NCBI GenBank assembly: GCA_900753975.1
Contig: CAAEBC010000079.1
Span: 1-12,905, forward strand
Reading direction: 5' to 3'
From: Clostridia bacterium
Lineage (GTDB): Bacteria > Bacillota > Clostridia > TANB77 > UBA1234
Length of the DNA stretch: 12,905 nucleotides
The notes under the pieces are model-generated. The model searched no databases and was not told the DNA's origin. It saw nothing but the letters and a program-made list of their open reading frames with translations. Within the stretch, counting starts at the first letter, position 1. Each line of letters begins with the position of its first letter. Shown here in pieces: positions 6,281 to 12,843 of this stretch. The position numbers were made by a program, and so were the translations under genes.

Positions 6281-7603
6281 ATGAAAAAAAAATTCTATTC
6301 TTTTTGGGGCGTAAGTCAATTATTGGTAGGAGCAATGACTATTGGTCTTGTCTCTTGTGAAAAAAGTTCTGAACTTTTATATGATTTTTCGGAAACATCA
6401 GAAAGTTCAATCCAGTCAAGAGCTATCTCTGTTGCTGACTCTGTGAGTCTGTTTTCTAATATAGATGAGTTTAAAAAAAAGCCAGAAACGAAATCTTATT
6501 CTTATTATCCTGAGACAGATGAATTTTATTCATCAAATATGTATGCTGTTAGAGAGCTTCCTTTTGCGTTGAAAGTCAGAGGAGGTGGAGTGGTTGGACA
6601 GCCTTATCTTTCTACTCAAGGAATGAGAAAAGAATTGATACTTTCAGCTTATAGTTCTTCAAAATTCTATTTAAAGATTTTGCCACCTAGTAGTGGAATA
6701 CCATATTTGATTTATTCAAAGTCTTATAATAAGCCATTGGTTTGTGGTCAATATAACAATGACCCAAACAATAAACTTGTTTTTGTTTGGGACTCGGAAG
6801 ATATAAGTTCTGGAAGTTGGGACCTTATACCATCAACATATAAAGGATATTTTAATATTGAAAATCAGACCTATTTAGGAACGGCAGACCCCAATAATCC
6901 TTGGAGTGTGTTTAATTATTCTATAGAAGTAAAGAGTAATGGGCAGGTAGGGTATGCAAAATATAATAAGCAACCACAGCAAGAGTTTCTATTAGAGTTT
7001 CAGGATAAATTTAAAGTAAAAGAAATAGCATTTGAACCTAAAGCTGTAGTGACGGAATTAGACCCTGTTGTTGTGTATTCAAATGGTCAGACAGGAGCAG
7101 TTGCTGGACCATCAAATATTACAATTTATGCAAAAAAAGATGTAAAAGATACTTCTTGTTATACAGAAAAAGGAGCTTTGAAAATTCCAATGGCAAATGA
7201 AGAACAAATGTTTTTACGTCCTGCAATAATAGCCGGGCAATTTATTGCCCCTGGCAATTTTAGTAGTGGGGAAATGCCTGATTCAACAATATTTTTGCCT
7301 AGAGCTCCTTATACTTCCACAACGTATGAGATACCTAAAACATTATCGGTGACTATTCCGGTAGAAGTTGATGAGCCATCTTTAATTAAAGTAACGACTT
7401 ATTTAAAGAAATATAGTGTAAAGGCTGACTATACTATTACTATGACTTATCGTAATGGAAATGAGGCTAATGATAGAGAAGTTAAATTTAAAGGTTCTTG
7501 GTATGGAATAATAAATACTACATCAAAGGCAAAACCAGACGAAATAGTAACAATTCCTTTAGAAGAATATATGAAAAGTTTATCTAATAATAATCTGCAA
7601 TAA
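6281..7603 (+). CDS. Lipoprotein with beta-trefoil-like region, possible MACPF partner
   Basis: This 440-residue protein has a type II signal peptide ending in IGLVSC (lipidated Cys26). Residues about 50-85 are polar and probably a linker. Residues about 95-240 show repeated short strands with spacing like a ricin-type beta-trefoil: PYLIYSKSYNKPLVCGQYN, KLVFVWDSED, SGSWDLIP, FNIENQTYLGT and a closing QPQQEFLLEF. From about 245 to 440 it is strand-rich, Ser/Thr/Tyr-rich and without cysteine clusters, compatible with a beta-sandwich or beta-pore domain. I do not recognise a named family. The MACPF gene starts 9 bases after its stop, so the two are co-expressed; a carbohydrate-binding or pore partner role is inferred from this linkage. 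It could equally be a separate adhesin-like lipoprotein. Confidence 0.75.
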   Translation: MKKKFYSFWGVSQLLVGAMTIGLVSCEKSSELLYDFSETSESSIQSRAISVADSVSLFSNIDEFKKKPETKSYSYYPETDEFYSSNMYAVRELPFALKVRGGGVVGQPYLSTQGMRKELILSAYSSSKFYLKILPPSSGIPYLIYSKSYNKPLVCGQYNNDPNNKLVFVWDSEDISSGSWDLIPSTYKGYFNIENQTYLGTADPNNPWSVFNYSIEVKSNGQVGYAKYNKQPQQEFLLEFQDKFKVKEIAFEPKAVVTELDPVVVYSNGQTGAVAGPSNITIYAKKDVKDTSCYTEKGALKIPMANEEQMFLRPAIIAGQFIAPGNFSSGEMPDSTIFLPRAPYTSTTYEIPKTLSVTIPVEVDEPSLIKVTTYLKKYSVKADYTITMTYRNGNEANDREVKFKGSWYGIINTTSKAKPDEIVTIPLEEYMKSLSNNNLQ

Positions 7604-7612
7604 GAAAAGATT

Positions 7613-9292
7613 ATGAAATCAATATTATATATAATAATTTTATCTGTTATAGCTCCATTGTTTATAGCTTGTTCAGAGGATTTGAACTTATGCGCACAGC
7701 AAAATACAGTGGTTGAAACTGATTATTCATGTGATGATGTGATTCTTCAAGAACGTAATCCATCTCTTCCAGATGTTATTACAGGACAACCTTCTTTTGA
7801 TGAAGAGTTGACAAGAAGTGGTGAGATGATTGGGGGAACTGATAAATATCTAGGTTATGGTTATAAATTGCTTAAGGGGAATTATATACCAAGTGATTTT
7901 GATAACTTTACGCATTCCATACTTGATATTGAATCTCTAAAAGAATATGATGAATCATATATTGATGAAAATTATCCTAACTGGAACGACCAGTCATCGT
8001 TTGCTTATTATGATTTTAATAATTATACGCATTTTTCATCAATAAGTAAAACTGTGAAAAGTGGATTTTCTTTAAATCTAGGATTTTTTTCTATAGGGAA
8101 AAAGAAAACGACAACCGAAACATTTAGAACTTTTATTAATGAATCAAAAGAACAAGCTTATGGGGAAATGAATATATTGTTTGCTCATGGCAAATTTACC
8201 TTGTTAAGTTCCAATGGTTCTAATAAAGTGTTTGCAAGGCAGTTTTTAAGAAGGTCTTTTATTAATAATTTATATACCTCTCCTATATCATCTATCATTG
8301 ATTCATATGGAGATTTTGTTGTTGTTGGTTATTATACAGGTGGAAGAGCTTTTGCGCAATATATGGGTAATGCGGATTCAAATACGAATGTTGAACAGAA
8401 AACTAAATCCTTAGAGAAAAATATTAATGCTTCACTTGTATATAAAGGTGATTCACTTAATGGGTCGTTCGGATTTAATGGAAAGGATGGTACTTTTGAT
8501 TCTACAGTTTACAAAAGACAAGATATATTTATACGTGTAAAAACATTGGGTGGTATTCAAGATGAAACAGGTGTAGTGAATACTACAATGGCACTTAAAG
8601 ACATAAATATAAACTTGCAATCTTGGAGAAAATCATTAAATGATTCAAAAAATCATACAGTGATTGATTTAATAGAAGAAGGATTATATCCAATGTCGGA
8701 TTTTGTACTGGAAAGAAACTTTCAAAGACGTTTTGATGATACTTCTAAGGAAATTCTTCTTCCTGTTACAAGACTTTATACTCCGTCTATTACGATTGCA
8801 AGAGTATTGACAAAGACATCTGCTTCGGGAGAAAGTTTATATGATGTAGCTGCTGTGTTAACAACAAGACAGGGTGACCAAATAGTATTGAGTAAAAGTA
8901 ATGCTACGGATGCGGAATTAAGGCAAAATGAAGATGATAATGTTTTTATCAAAAAAGCCCAAATTATATCGGCAGAAATATCAAGGTATTTCAGCTCTGA
9001 TATTCAGATAAGTTATAATACTAGAAAGCGTATTAATCCTCAAATGCGTTCTCCGCTATGTATGGTTTTGGAGAACTTCAATGAAAAAGGTTTCTGTAAG
9101 TACTATCATGAGGCAACTAATATGGAATATTTATACGACCCAACTACCAAACTCTGTTTTTCATTTTTTGCAGATGAAAGAGATGAGAGTTTGCTGGAAG
9201 TATATGGTCTTAGTTCATGGGCTTCTAATTTAGTAGAAAAACAGATTTCAATAGCAACATTAGCAAATCTATACACAATTATAGGATTGTAA
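7613..9292 (+). CDS. MACPF-domain lipoprotein (BSAP-like pore-forming toxin)
   Basis: This 559-residue protein has a type II signal peptide ending in LFIAC (lipidated Cys20). The MACPF signature is clear: SYGDFVVVGYYTGGRA, where Tyr232-Gly233 and Gly243-Gly244 hold the family spacing Y-G-x-x-x-(x)6-G-G. The preceding VKSGFSLNLGFFSIGKKK to EQAYGEMNILF region (about 148-190) and the following INASLVYKGDSLNGSFGFNG (about 271-290) match the positions of the two helix clusters that unfurl into membrane hairpins. An opening GTDKYLGYGYKLLKGNY is typical of Bacteroidales MACPF lipoproteins. The C-terminal 170 residues (three Cys: 483, 495, 515) form an extra domain, probably for target recognition. 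Known BSAP-1 is a shorter MACPF protein that kills related strains. Second gene of the lipoprotein operon. Confidence 0.92.
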   Translation: MKSILYIIILSVIAPLFIACSEDLNLCAQQNTVVETDYSCDDVILQERNPSLPDVITGQPSFDEELTRSGEMIGGTDKYLGYGYKLLKGNYIPSDFDNFTHSILDIESLKEYDESYIDENYPNWNDQSSFAYYDFNNYTHFSSISKTVKSGFSLNLGFFSIGKKKTTTETFRTFINESKEQAYGEMNILFAHGKFTLLSSNGSNKVFARQFLRRSFINNLYTSPISSIIDSYGDFVVVGYYTGGRAFAQYMGNADSNTNVEQKTKSLEKNINASLVYKGDSLNGSFGFNGKDGTFDSTVYKRQDIFIRVKTLGGIQDETGVVNTTMALKDININLQSWRKSLNDSKNHTVIDLIEEGLYPMSDFVLERNFQRRFDDTSKEILLPVTRLYTPSITIARVLTKTSASGESLYDVAAVLTTRQGDQIVLSKSNATDAELRQNEDDNVFIKKAQIISAEISRYFSSDIQISYNTRKRINPQMRSPLCMVLENFNEKGFCKYYHEATNMEYLYDPTTKLCFSFFADERDESLLEVYGLSSWASNLVEKQISIATLANLYTIIGL

Positions 9293-9335
9293 TTTTGAAG
9301 TCTGGTATTTATATTAATATAATCTATTTTAATAC

Positions 9336-9764
9336 ATGGTACATTATTTTAAACAATCTTGCTTATTAATGCTTTGGGCATTATTTTTAGTAAACATAAG
9401 TTTTACAAGTTGTGATGATAAAAATCCAGAGGTACAAATAGGAGAACTTACTCCCCAAAAACTATATCAAACCTCATGGCGTGGTACAGGTCGTTGTGAT
9501 GCTTGGGTAGTTCCCAATATGGGAGTAGGTATGCAATTTATAGATACTCAATCGGGGAAAGTAAATTGGGAAAGTTACGATGAAATTGATATTACTTACA
9601 AAATAGAAGGAAAATATATCATATTTAATAGCAATGCTTTATATTTAGGTGGTGCTCCTTGGGTTATTAAAAGCTATACCCAAAAACATATAACTCTTAT
9701 ACAAAATGAAGCAAGTCCAGATAAAGAGAAAGTAGCTATAATAGAATTAGATAGGATAGATTGA
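9336..9764 (+). CDS. Small lipocalin-like lipoprotein, possible immunity protein
   Basis: This 142-residue protein has a type II signal peptide ending in SFTSC (lipidated Cys26). After a short linker, TSWRGTGRCDAW (about 46-57) is followed by alternating strands, with GKYIIFN and KHITLIQNE near the end. This is the pattern of the small lipocalin-like lipoproteins (W-x-G motif) common in Bacteroidales. It follows the MACPF gene by 43 bases on the same strand and is the last gene of the block. Its position and envelope location make it a candidate immunity or assembly factor for the MACPF protein, but BSAP systems known to me protect mainly through divergent target molecules, so this is only a guess. 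Confidence 0.7.
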   Translation: MVHYFKQSCLLMLWALFLVNISFTSCDDKNPEVQIGELTPQKLYQTSWRGTGRCDAWVVPNMGVGMQFIDTQSGKVNWESYDEIDITYKIEGKYIIFNSNALYLGGAPWVIKSYTQKHITLIQNEASPDKEKVAIIELDRID

Positions 9765-9859
9765 TTTCGATTGTATTGTTAAAAGGTATGTATTTGGATG
9801 CTCTCTTTTCATATTATAAGTATTTGTTATTATACTGGTATCATTTTTATGAAATGGAC

Positions 9860-9978
9860 ATAGGGAAAAGAAGATTCTCGTGTTGCTCTTTCTGGGTTTC
9901 GGGGAGTGAAGGATATTAATCACATATTCATATTATTTATATATAATATGGCATTTTGTCCTTCTTCTTTTTCCCTAT
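9860..9978. repeat. Long-spaced inverted repeat
   Basis: ATAGGGAAAAGAAG (9860-9873) is mirrored by CTTCTTTTTCCCTAT (9964-9978), differing by one extra T, across 90 bases. Each arm has GGTATCA on its outer side (9837 and 9987), but those two heptamers are in direct orientation. The arm resembles TTTAGGGGAAAA at 25-36 at the left end. Possible recombination site or large stem. Confidence 0.5.
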
Positions 9979-9982
9979 AGTT

Positions 9983-10142
9983 TTATGGTATCAATTCTTT
10001 GTGTCCGGCTTCCAGCAGCTTTTTGTATTTGGTATCAAAAAGGAGTTCTTCAGGGTGTACCAGGGACGATAATTCGGTATCATTTCATCATGCTATATAC
10101 GCCCATCAGTGCCAGAACTCCAAAAGAATAGGTATCACAAAT
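9983..10142 (-). pseudogene. Coding-like relic with a frame change
   Basis: On the minus strand two short frames with mixed codon usage abut. The first reads TYSFGVLALMGVYSMMK and stops at 10080-10082. The second, one base out of phase, reads DTELSSLVHPEELL then FDTKYKKLLEAGHKELIP and stops at 9983-9985. Joined by a single-base frame change they would make the last 50 or so residues of a protein, so this may be the decayed 3' end of a lost gene. I do not recognise the family and no start is present. Four of the GGTATCA copies fall in it (as GATACC on the minus strand), which complicates the reading of those repeats. Confidence 0.35.
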
Positions 10143-10160
10143 TCTTTAAAGTAATATTGG

Positions 10161-10197
10161 AAAATAAAAGAGAGTATTTTGTACTCTCTTTTATTTT
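10161..10197. terminator. 16-bp perfect hairpin terminator
   Basis: AAAATAAAAGAGAGTA (10161-10176) pairs perfectly with TACTCTCTTTTATTTT (10182-10197) around a 5-base loop. The A-rich left arm and T-rich right arm make it a good intrinsic terminator in both directions. It ends 2 bases from the stop of the XRE gene and is the terminator of the coupling-protein operon on the minus strand. Confidence 0.9.
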
Positions 10198-10198
10198 A

Positions 10199-10585
10199 TT
10201 AGGGCTGTAATAAATTGATGGCTTTTTGAAGATTAGCTTCTAGCTCTTTTTTAGCGTTTGACATAGCATCCTCATAGTTTTTTTCTGATTGTCTTATAAT
10301 TTCTATTATAACAGAATTATAATTGGCTTTTTGCGCTTCATCTTCTTCTGTATTAGAAATCAGATAAAACTTTTCACTAAATATTAAATCTATAAAAACA
10401 TAGTTAGAATAAAAATTCAGCACTTGAAATAAAAGTTTTAGGCTGCCCCCTTTTCCTAGTTCAAGATTTGAAATCGCATTTTGTTTACAGTTCAGCTGTT
10501 CTGCTAATTGAGCTTGGGAATATCCTATATGCTCTCGGATTTGCTTTAACCTTGTGCCTAAAATTGGTAATGTAATGTTATACAT
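10199..10585 (-). CDS. XRE/Cro-type HTH regulator
   Basis: This 128-residue protein has a Cro/C1-type helix-turn-helix at about residues 10-65: TRLKQIREHIGYSQAQLAEQ, then LNCKQNAISNLELGKGGSLKLL. The second half (about 85-125) is charged and alternates toward a coiled coil (SEKNYEDAMSNAKKELEANL), a likely dimerisation arm. Its start overlaps the stop of the coupling-protein gene by 8 bases (ATGTATAA), so the two are translationally coupled. Placing the regulator last in the coupling-protein operon suggests autoregulation of that operon or of the opposing mobilization genes. A HipB-type antitoxin is conceivable from the fold, but no toxin partner is adjacent. Confidence 0.88.
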   Translation of the reverse strand: MYNITLPILGTRLKQIREHIGYSQAQLAEQLNCKQNAISNLELGKGGSLKLLFQVLNFYSNYVFIDLIFSEKFYLISNTEEDEAQKANYNSVIIEIIRQSEKNYEDAMSNAKKELEANLQKAINLLQP

Positions 10586-12533
10586 ATTGTTCTATTACTG
10601 TTTCTACTTCGTCGTATATTCTCTTAAAGTTTTTTTGCAGTAATTTCTCTCTATTATCTGCTGTCCCAAAGTTATATACTTTTGGCAGTTCTTTGTAGGC
10701 TTCTTCTTCTTTCTTAATTTTTTTTAAATCTAAATTGGTTTTGCAATGGTACATCGCTGTTGGAAAATTATCTTCTTGTCCAAAATCTAATGCAACTTGC
10801 CCTACTAATGTACCAGCTTGTAATGAAGATATTTTGGATGCCGGGATAACAAAATCCATTTGTTCATTCATATTAATTGTTGTTTCGTTTCTTCTGATAG
10901 TAACACCTTCTTTTACTTGCTTAACTTTTCCAAATAGTTTTTGTAGCCAATCTAAAGTTTCAGGAGCTTTAGCTTGCCCGGATAAAGTGTTACCTATAAT
11001 AGAAGTTATAGTTTTTGCGGTAGCTTTGCCGTATTGTTCTTCTAATTGCGGTAGTTCCTGTAATCCCAAACAAATTGAAACCTTATTGCTACGTGCAGTA
11101 GAAAGTAGTGTTGCAAGTTGATAAAAATATAATGTGGGACATTCATCTACTATGATTGAAGTAGGGTAGTTACCTTTTGTATTGACAAGTCTAGTTAATC
11201 GGTTAATGATAAGTGCATTTAAAGCACTATTCATGCTTTGTGTTTTAGGGTTATTTGCAATGATAAGATAACTAGGGTCTTTTTTATCTGATACTTTTAA
11301 ATTGAAATCATTGCCACTAAATACCCAAAAAGATTCTTTAGTAGCCAGTCTTGATAACTGTACTTTTAGACTTGCCATCTGTCCTTCTAATTGGTCCACT
11401 GCTCCTGATTTATATGCAGCTTCAAATGGGGAAACTAGTGATTTTAATTCAGGTTCGGAAAAGAGGACTTTAAAAAGTACGTCATATTCTTGATTAAGGA
11501 AAGCCAGTACATGCGGTAAATCTGAATATTTGCCATTCTCGTATCTAGACCAAAAATAAATAGAAGCTGCTAACAAGTTTACTGCTGATGTTTTAAAAAA
11601 ATCGCTATTACCTCCACTTCCTTTGTCGCCTTTTTGTAAACTCTCATATAATGCTTCTGCCGTTTCTGTTGCATCTGCTAGGATTTCTATATATTCTCGT
11701 TTCAATGGGTTTATTCTTCTACTATATTCAATATCAGAAAAATTAATGACATTGAACTTGAAATTACTTGGTATTTTTCCTAATTGCTTGTTCTTTTGAT
11801 AATTATAATATGCAATTTTGGCAAGTTCAGGAAATTTGAAGTCGTAAACAACTTCTGCAAATCCTTTAGCTGAATGTTGTCTTATAAAAGAATTTATAAC
11901 AGAAAAAGATTTACCACTTCCAGGCGTTCCTATTACGAAAGTTCCACGAAAACAGTTACATATATTCAGCCACCCATTATGCCACTTTCTATTGTAGAAA
12001 AACTTCATCGGAATATTGACAGAGAATTCTGTTTCTACCTTGTCTTTAGATTGTTCAAAGCTTTCATTCTCTATATTAAATCTATCTTTCATAAAGTTTG
12101 ATTTAATACGTTTGGAAATGTTATCTAGAGCTGAATTTATTAATGTCGCTCCAATTATTGATAGTATAATGTAAGCTATATTATACCATTCTAAACTAGT
12201 TTCTCCTTTTTCTTTAAAGAAAAGAAAGCATATACTTCCAAAGAACATTATGAATCCAAAGATTAAAGGAAAAATGATTTGTTTAGTCGGGTCTAATTCT
12301 AAATCCTTTTTTGAACGTGTTCCAATGCAAGTAACCATTATAATAAAGAATGTAAATAGTTTACTATAAAGAATATTAGAATAGATAGGAATTTTTGCCA
12401 TTTTTGATAATAAGGGCATAATTTGTTCACTAAAGGGAAAATGAACAAATAGTAGAATCTCTATGCAAACAGTTATATAAATGAATGCTTGCATGAATCC
12501 ATATAGTTTTTGTAATTCTTTGCTTTCTTCCAT
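10578..12533 (-). CDS. VirD4/TraG-type coupling ATPase (MobC-like)
   Basis: This 651-residue inner-membrane ATPase should connect the relaxosome to a type IV secretion channel and pump the DNA-relaxase complex. The first 140 residues hold about four hydrophobic segments (near 14-32, 53-71, 86-106, 116-135). The cytoplasmic motor follows: Walker A GTPGSGKS (202-209), EVVYDFKFPELAK (227-239), and Walker B SIIVDECPT (459-467, Asp463-Glu464), then STARSNKVSICLGLQELPQL, typical of the TraM-recognition/TraG-D region. Length agrees with Bacteroidales MobC/VirD4-like proteins. It lies 3 bases after the upstream small gene and overlaps the XRE gene by 8 bases. Its channel genes are outside the window or supplied by a helper element. 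Confidence 0.95.
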   Translation of the reverse strand: MEESKELQKLYGFMQAFIYITVCIEILLFVHFPFSEQIMPLLSKMAKIPIYSNILYSKLFTFFIIMVTCIGTRSKKDLELDPTKQIIFPLIFGFIMFFGSICFLFFKEKGETSLEWYNIAYIILSIIGATLINSALDNISKRIKSNFMKDRFNIENESFEQSKDKVETEFSVNIPMKFFYNRKWHNGWLNICNCFRGTFVIGTPGSGKSFSVINSFIRQHSAKGFAEVVYDFKFPELAKIAYYNYQKNKQLGKIPSNFKFNVINFSDIEYSRRINPLKREYIEILADATETAEALYESLQKGDKGSGGNSDFFKTSAVNLLAASIYFWSRYENGKYSDLPHVLAFLNQEYDVLFKVLFSEPELKSLVSPFEAAYKSGAVDQLEGQMASLKVQLSRLATKESFWVFSGNDFNLKVSDKKDPSYLIIANNPKTQSMNSALNALIINRLTRLVNTKGNYPTSIIVDECPTLYFYQLATLLSTARSNKVSICLGLQELPQLEEQYGKATAKTITSIIGNTLSGQAKAPETLDWLQKLFGKVKQVKEGVTIRRNETTINMNEQMDFVIPASKISSLQAGTLVGQVALDFGQEDNFPTAMYHCKTNLDLKKIKKEEEAYKELPKVYNFGTADNREKLLQKNFKRIYDEVETVIEQYV

Positions 12534-12536
12534 GAT

Positions 12537-12761
12537 TTAATCGGGTATTTTAACTTTTTCAGGTTCCTCACATTGAAAAGCCTTGAAATCTTCTATAGCT
12601 AATTTCAAGTCTTCTAAAAAATTGCTATTGCAACCTTTTTCTACTGCTATCTGGTAATATGCTTCCATTGCTTGGACGGAACAAATATCTGTTCCGCATA
12701 TTACAAAAGCTGGAATGTCTTCTAATAGGCACTTGTGTAATAATCTTTTTTGGTCTTTCAT
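12537..12761 (-). CDS. Small protein of unknown function, coupling-protein operon
   Basis: This 74-residue soluble protein has no signal peptide or membrane segment. It reads LLEDIPAFVICGTDICSV in its first half and a helical YYQIAVEKGCNSNFLEDLKLAIEDFKAFQ in its second, ending with the charged EEPEKVKIPD. I do not recognise a named domain. Three cysteines (residues 11, 22, 27) precede a fourth at 44 and a fifth at 64; they do not form a clear zinc pattern. It ends 3 bases before the coupling ATPase start, so it is the first gene of that operon and probably a transfer accessory protein. Coding is supported by tight packing and consistent AT-rich codon use. Confidence 0.75.
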   Translation of the reverse strand: MKDQKRLLHKCLLEDIPAFVICGTDICSVQAMEAYYQIAVEKGCNSNFLEDLKLAIEDFKAFQCEEPEKVKIPD

Positions 12762-12780
12762 TTTATTAATTCAAATGAAA

Positions 12781-12811
12781 ATACCACTCTTTTATGCAGT
12801 GAGAGTGGTAT
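12781..12811. terminator. Hairpin upstream of coupling-protein operon
   Basis: ATACCACTCT (12781-12790) pairs perfectly with AGAGTGGTAT (12802-12811) around an 11-base loop. On the plus strand it is followed by TGGTTTTTATTTTTT; on the minus strand by TTTCATTT. It ends 20 bases before the first gene of the minus-strand operon, so it may terminate the gene that enters from the right, or act as an attenuator in the leader of that operon. Confidence 0.65.
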
Positions 12812-12821
12812 TGGTTTTTAT

Positions 12822-12843
12822 TTTTTGGTATCATAATAATGTT
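12822..12843 (-). repeat. Right copy of terminal inverted repeat
   Basis: Exact reverse complement of bases 1-22. Similarity to the internal copy at 6141-6183 continues past the exact match (TTCTCTTATCGTCC, to 12855). A second GGTATCA lies 55 bases further at 12882 within a short dyad (GGTATCAAATACC). Because the two end copies are inverted, recombination between them would flip the interval and not excise it. Confidence 0.7.

Larger units (their letters stand above)
9765..10160 (+). other. Repeat-rich intergenic region with five GGTATCA copies
   Basis: No intact gene is visible here. GGTATCA occurs in the same orientation at 9837, 9987, 10031, 10076 and 10131, with spacings of 150, 44, 45 and 55 bases. 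Two more copies lie at 12827 and 12882 (again 55 apart) and one in inverse orientation at the left end. Spacings near whole numbers of helical turns suggest sites for a DNA-binding protein such as integrase arm sites or iterons. An AT-rich dyad (CATATTA 9929-9935 with TAATATG 9944-9950) lies inside. The minus strand from 9992 down to about 9915 resembles bases 1-75, apart from a roughly 19-base insertion. Confidence 0.55.

Noticed and set aside
9765..10160. CRISPR array
   Set aside because: The repeated unit is only 7 bases, spacings vary from 44 to 150 and no cas gene is present.
10199..10585. Antitoxin of a toxin-antitoxin pair
   Set aside because: The XRE fold would allow it, but the neighbouring gene is a coupling ATPase and no toxin-like partner is adjacent.
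10735..12101. Plus-strand open frames of 63 to 128 codons opposite the coupling-protein gene
   Set aside because: Antisense to Walker A and Walker B coding; cysteine- and serine-rich composition typical of shadow frames.
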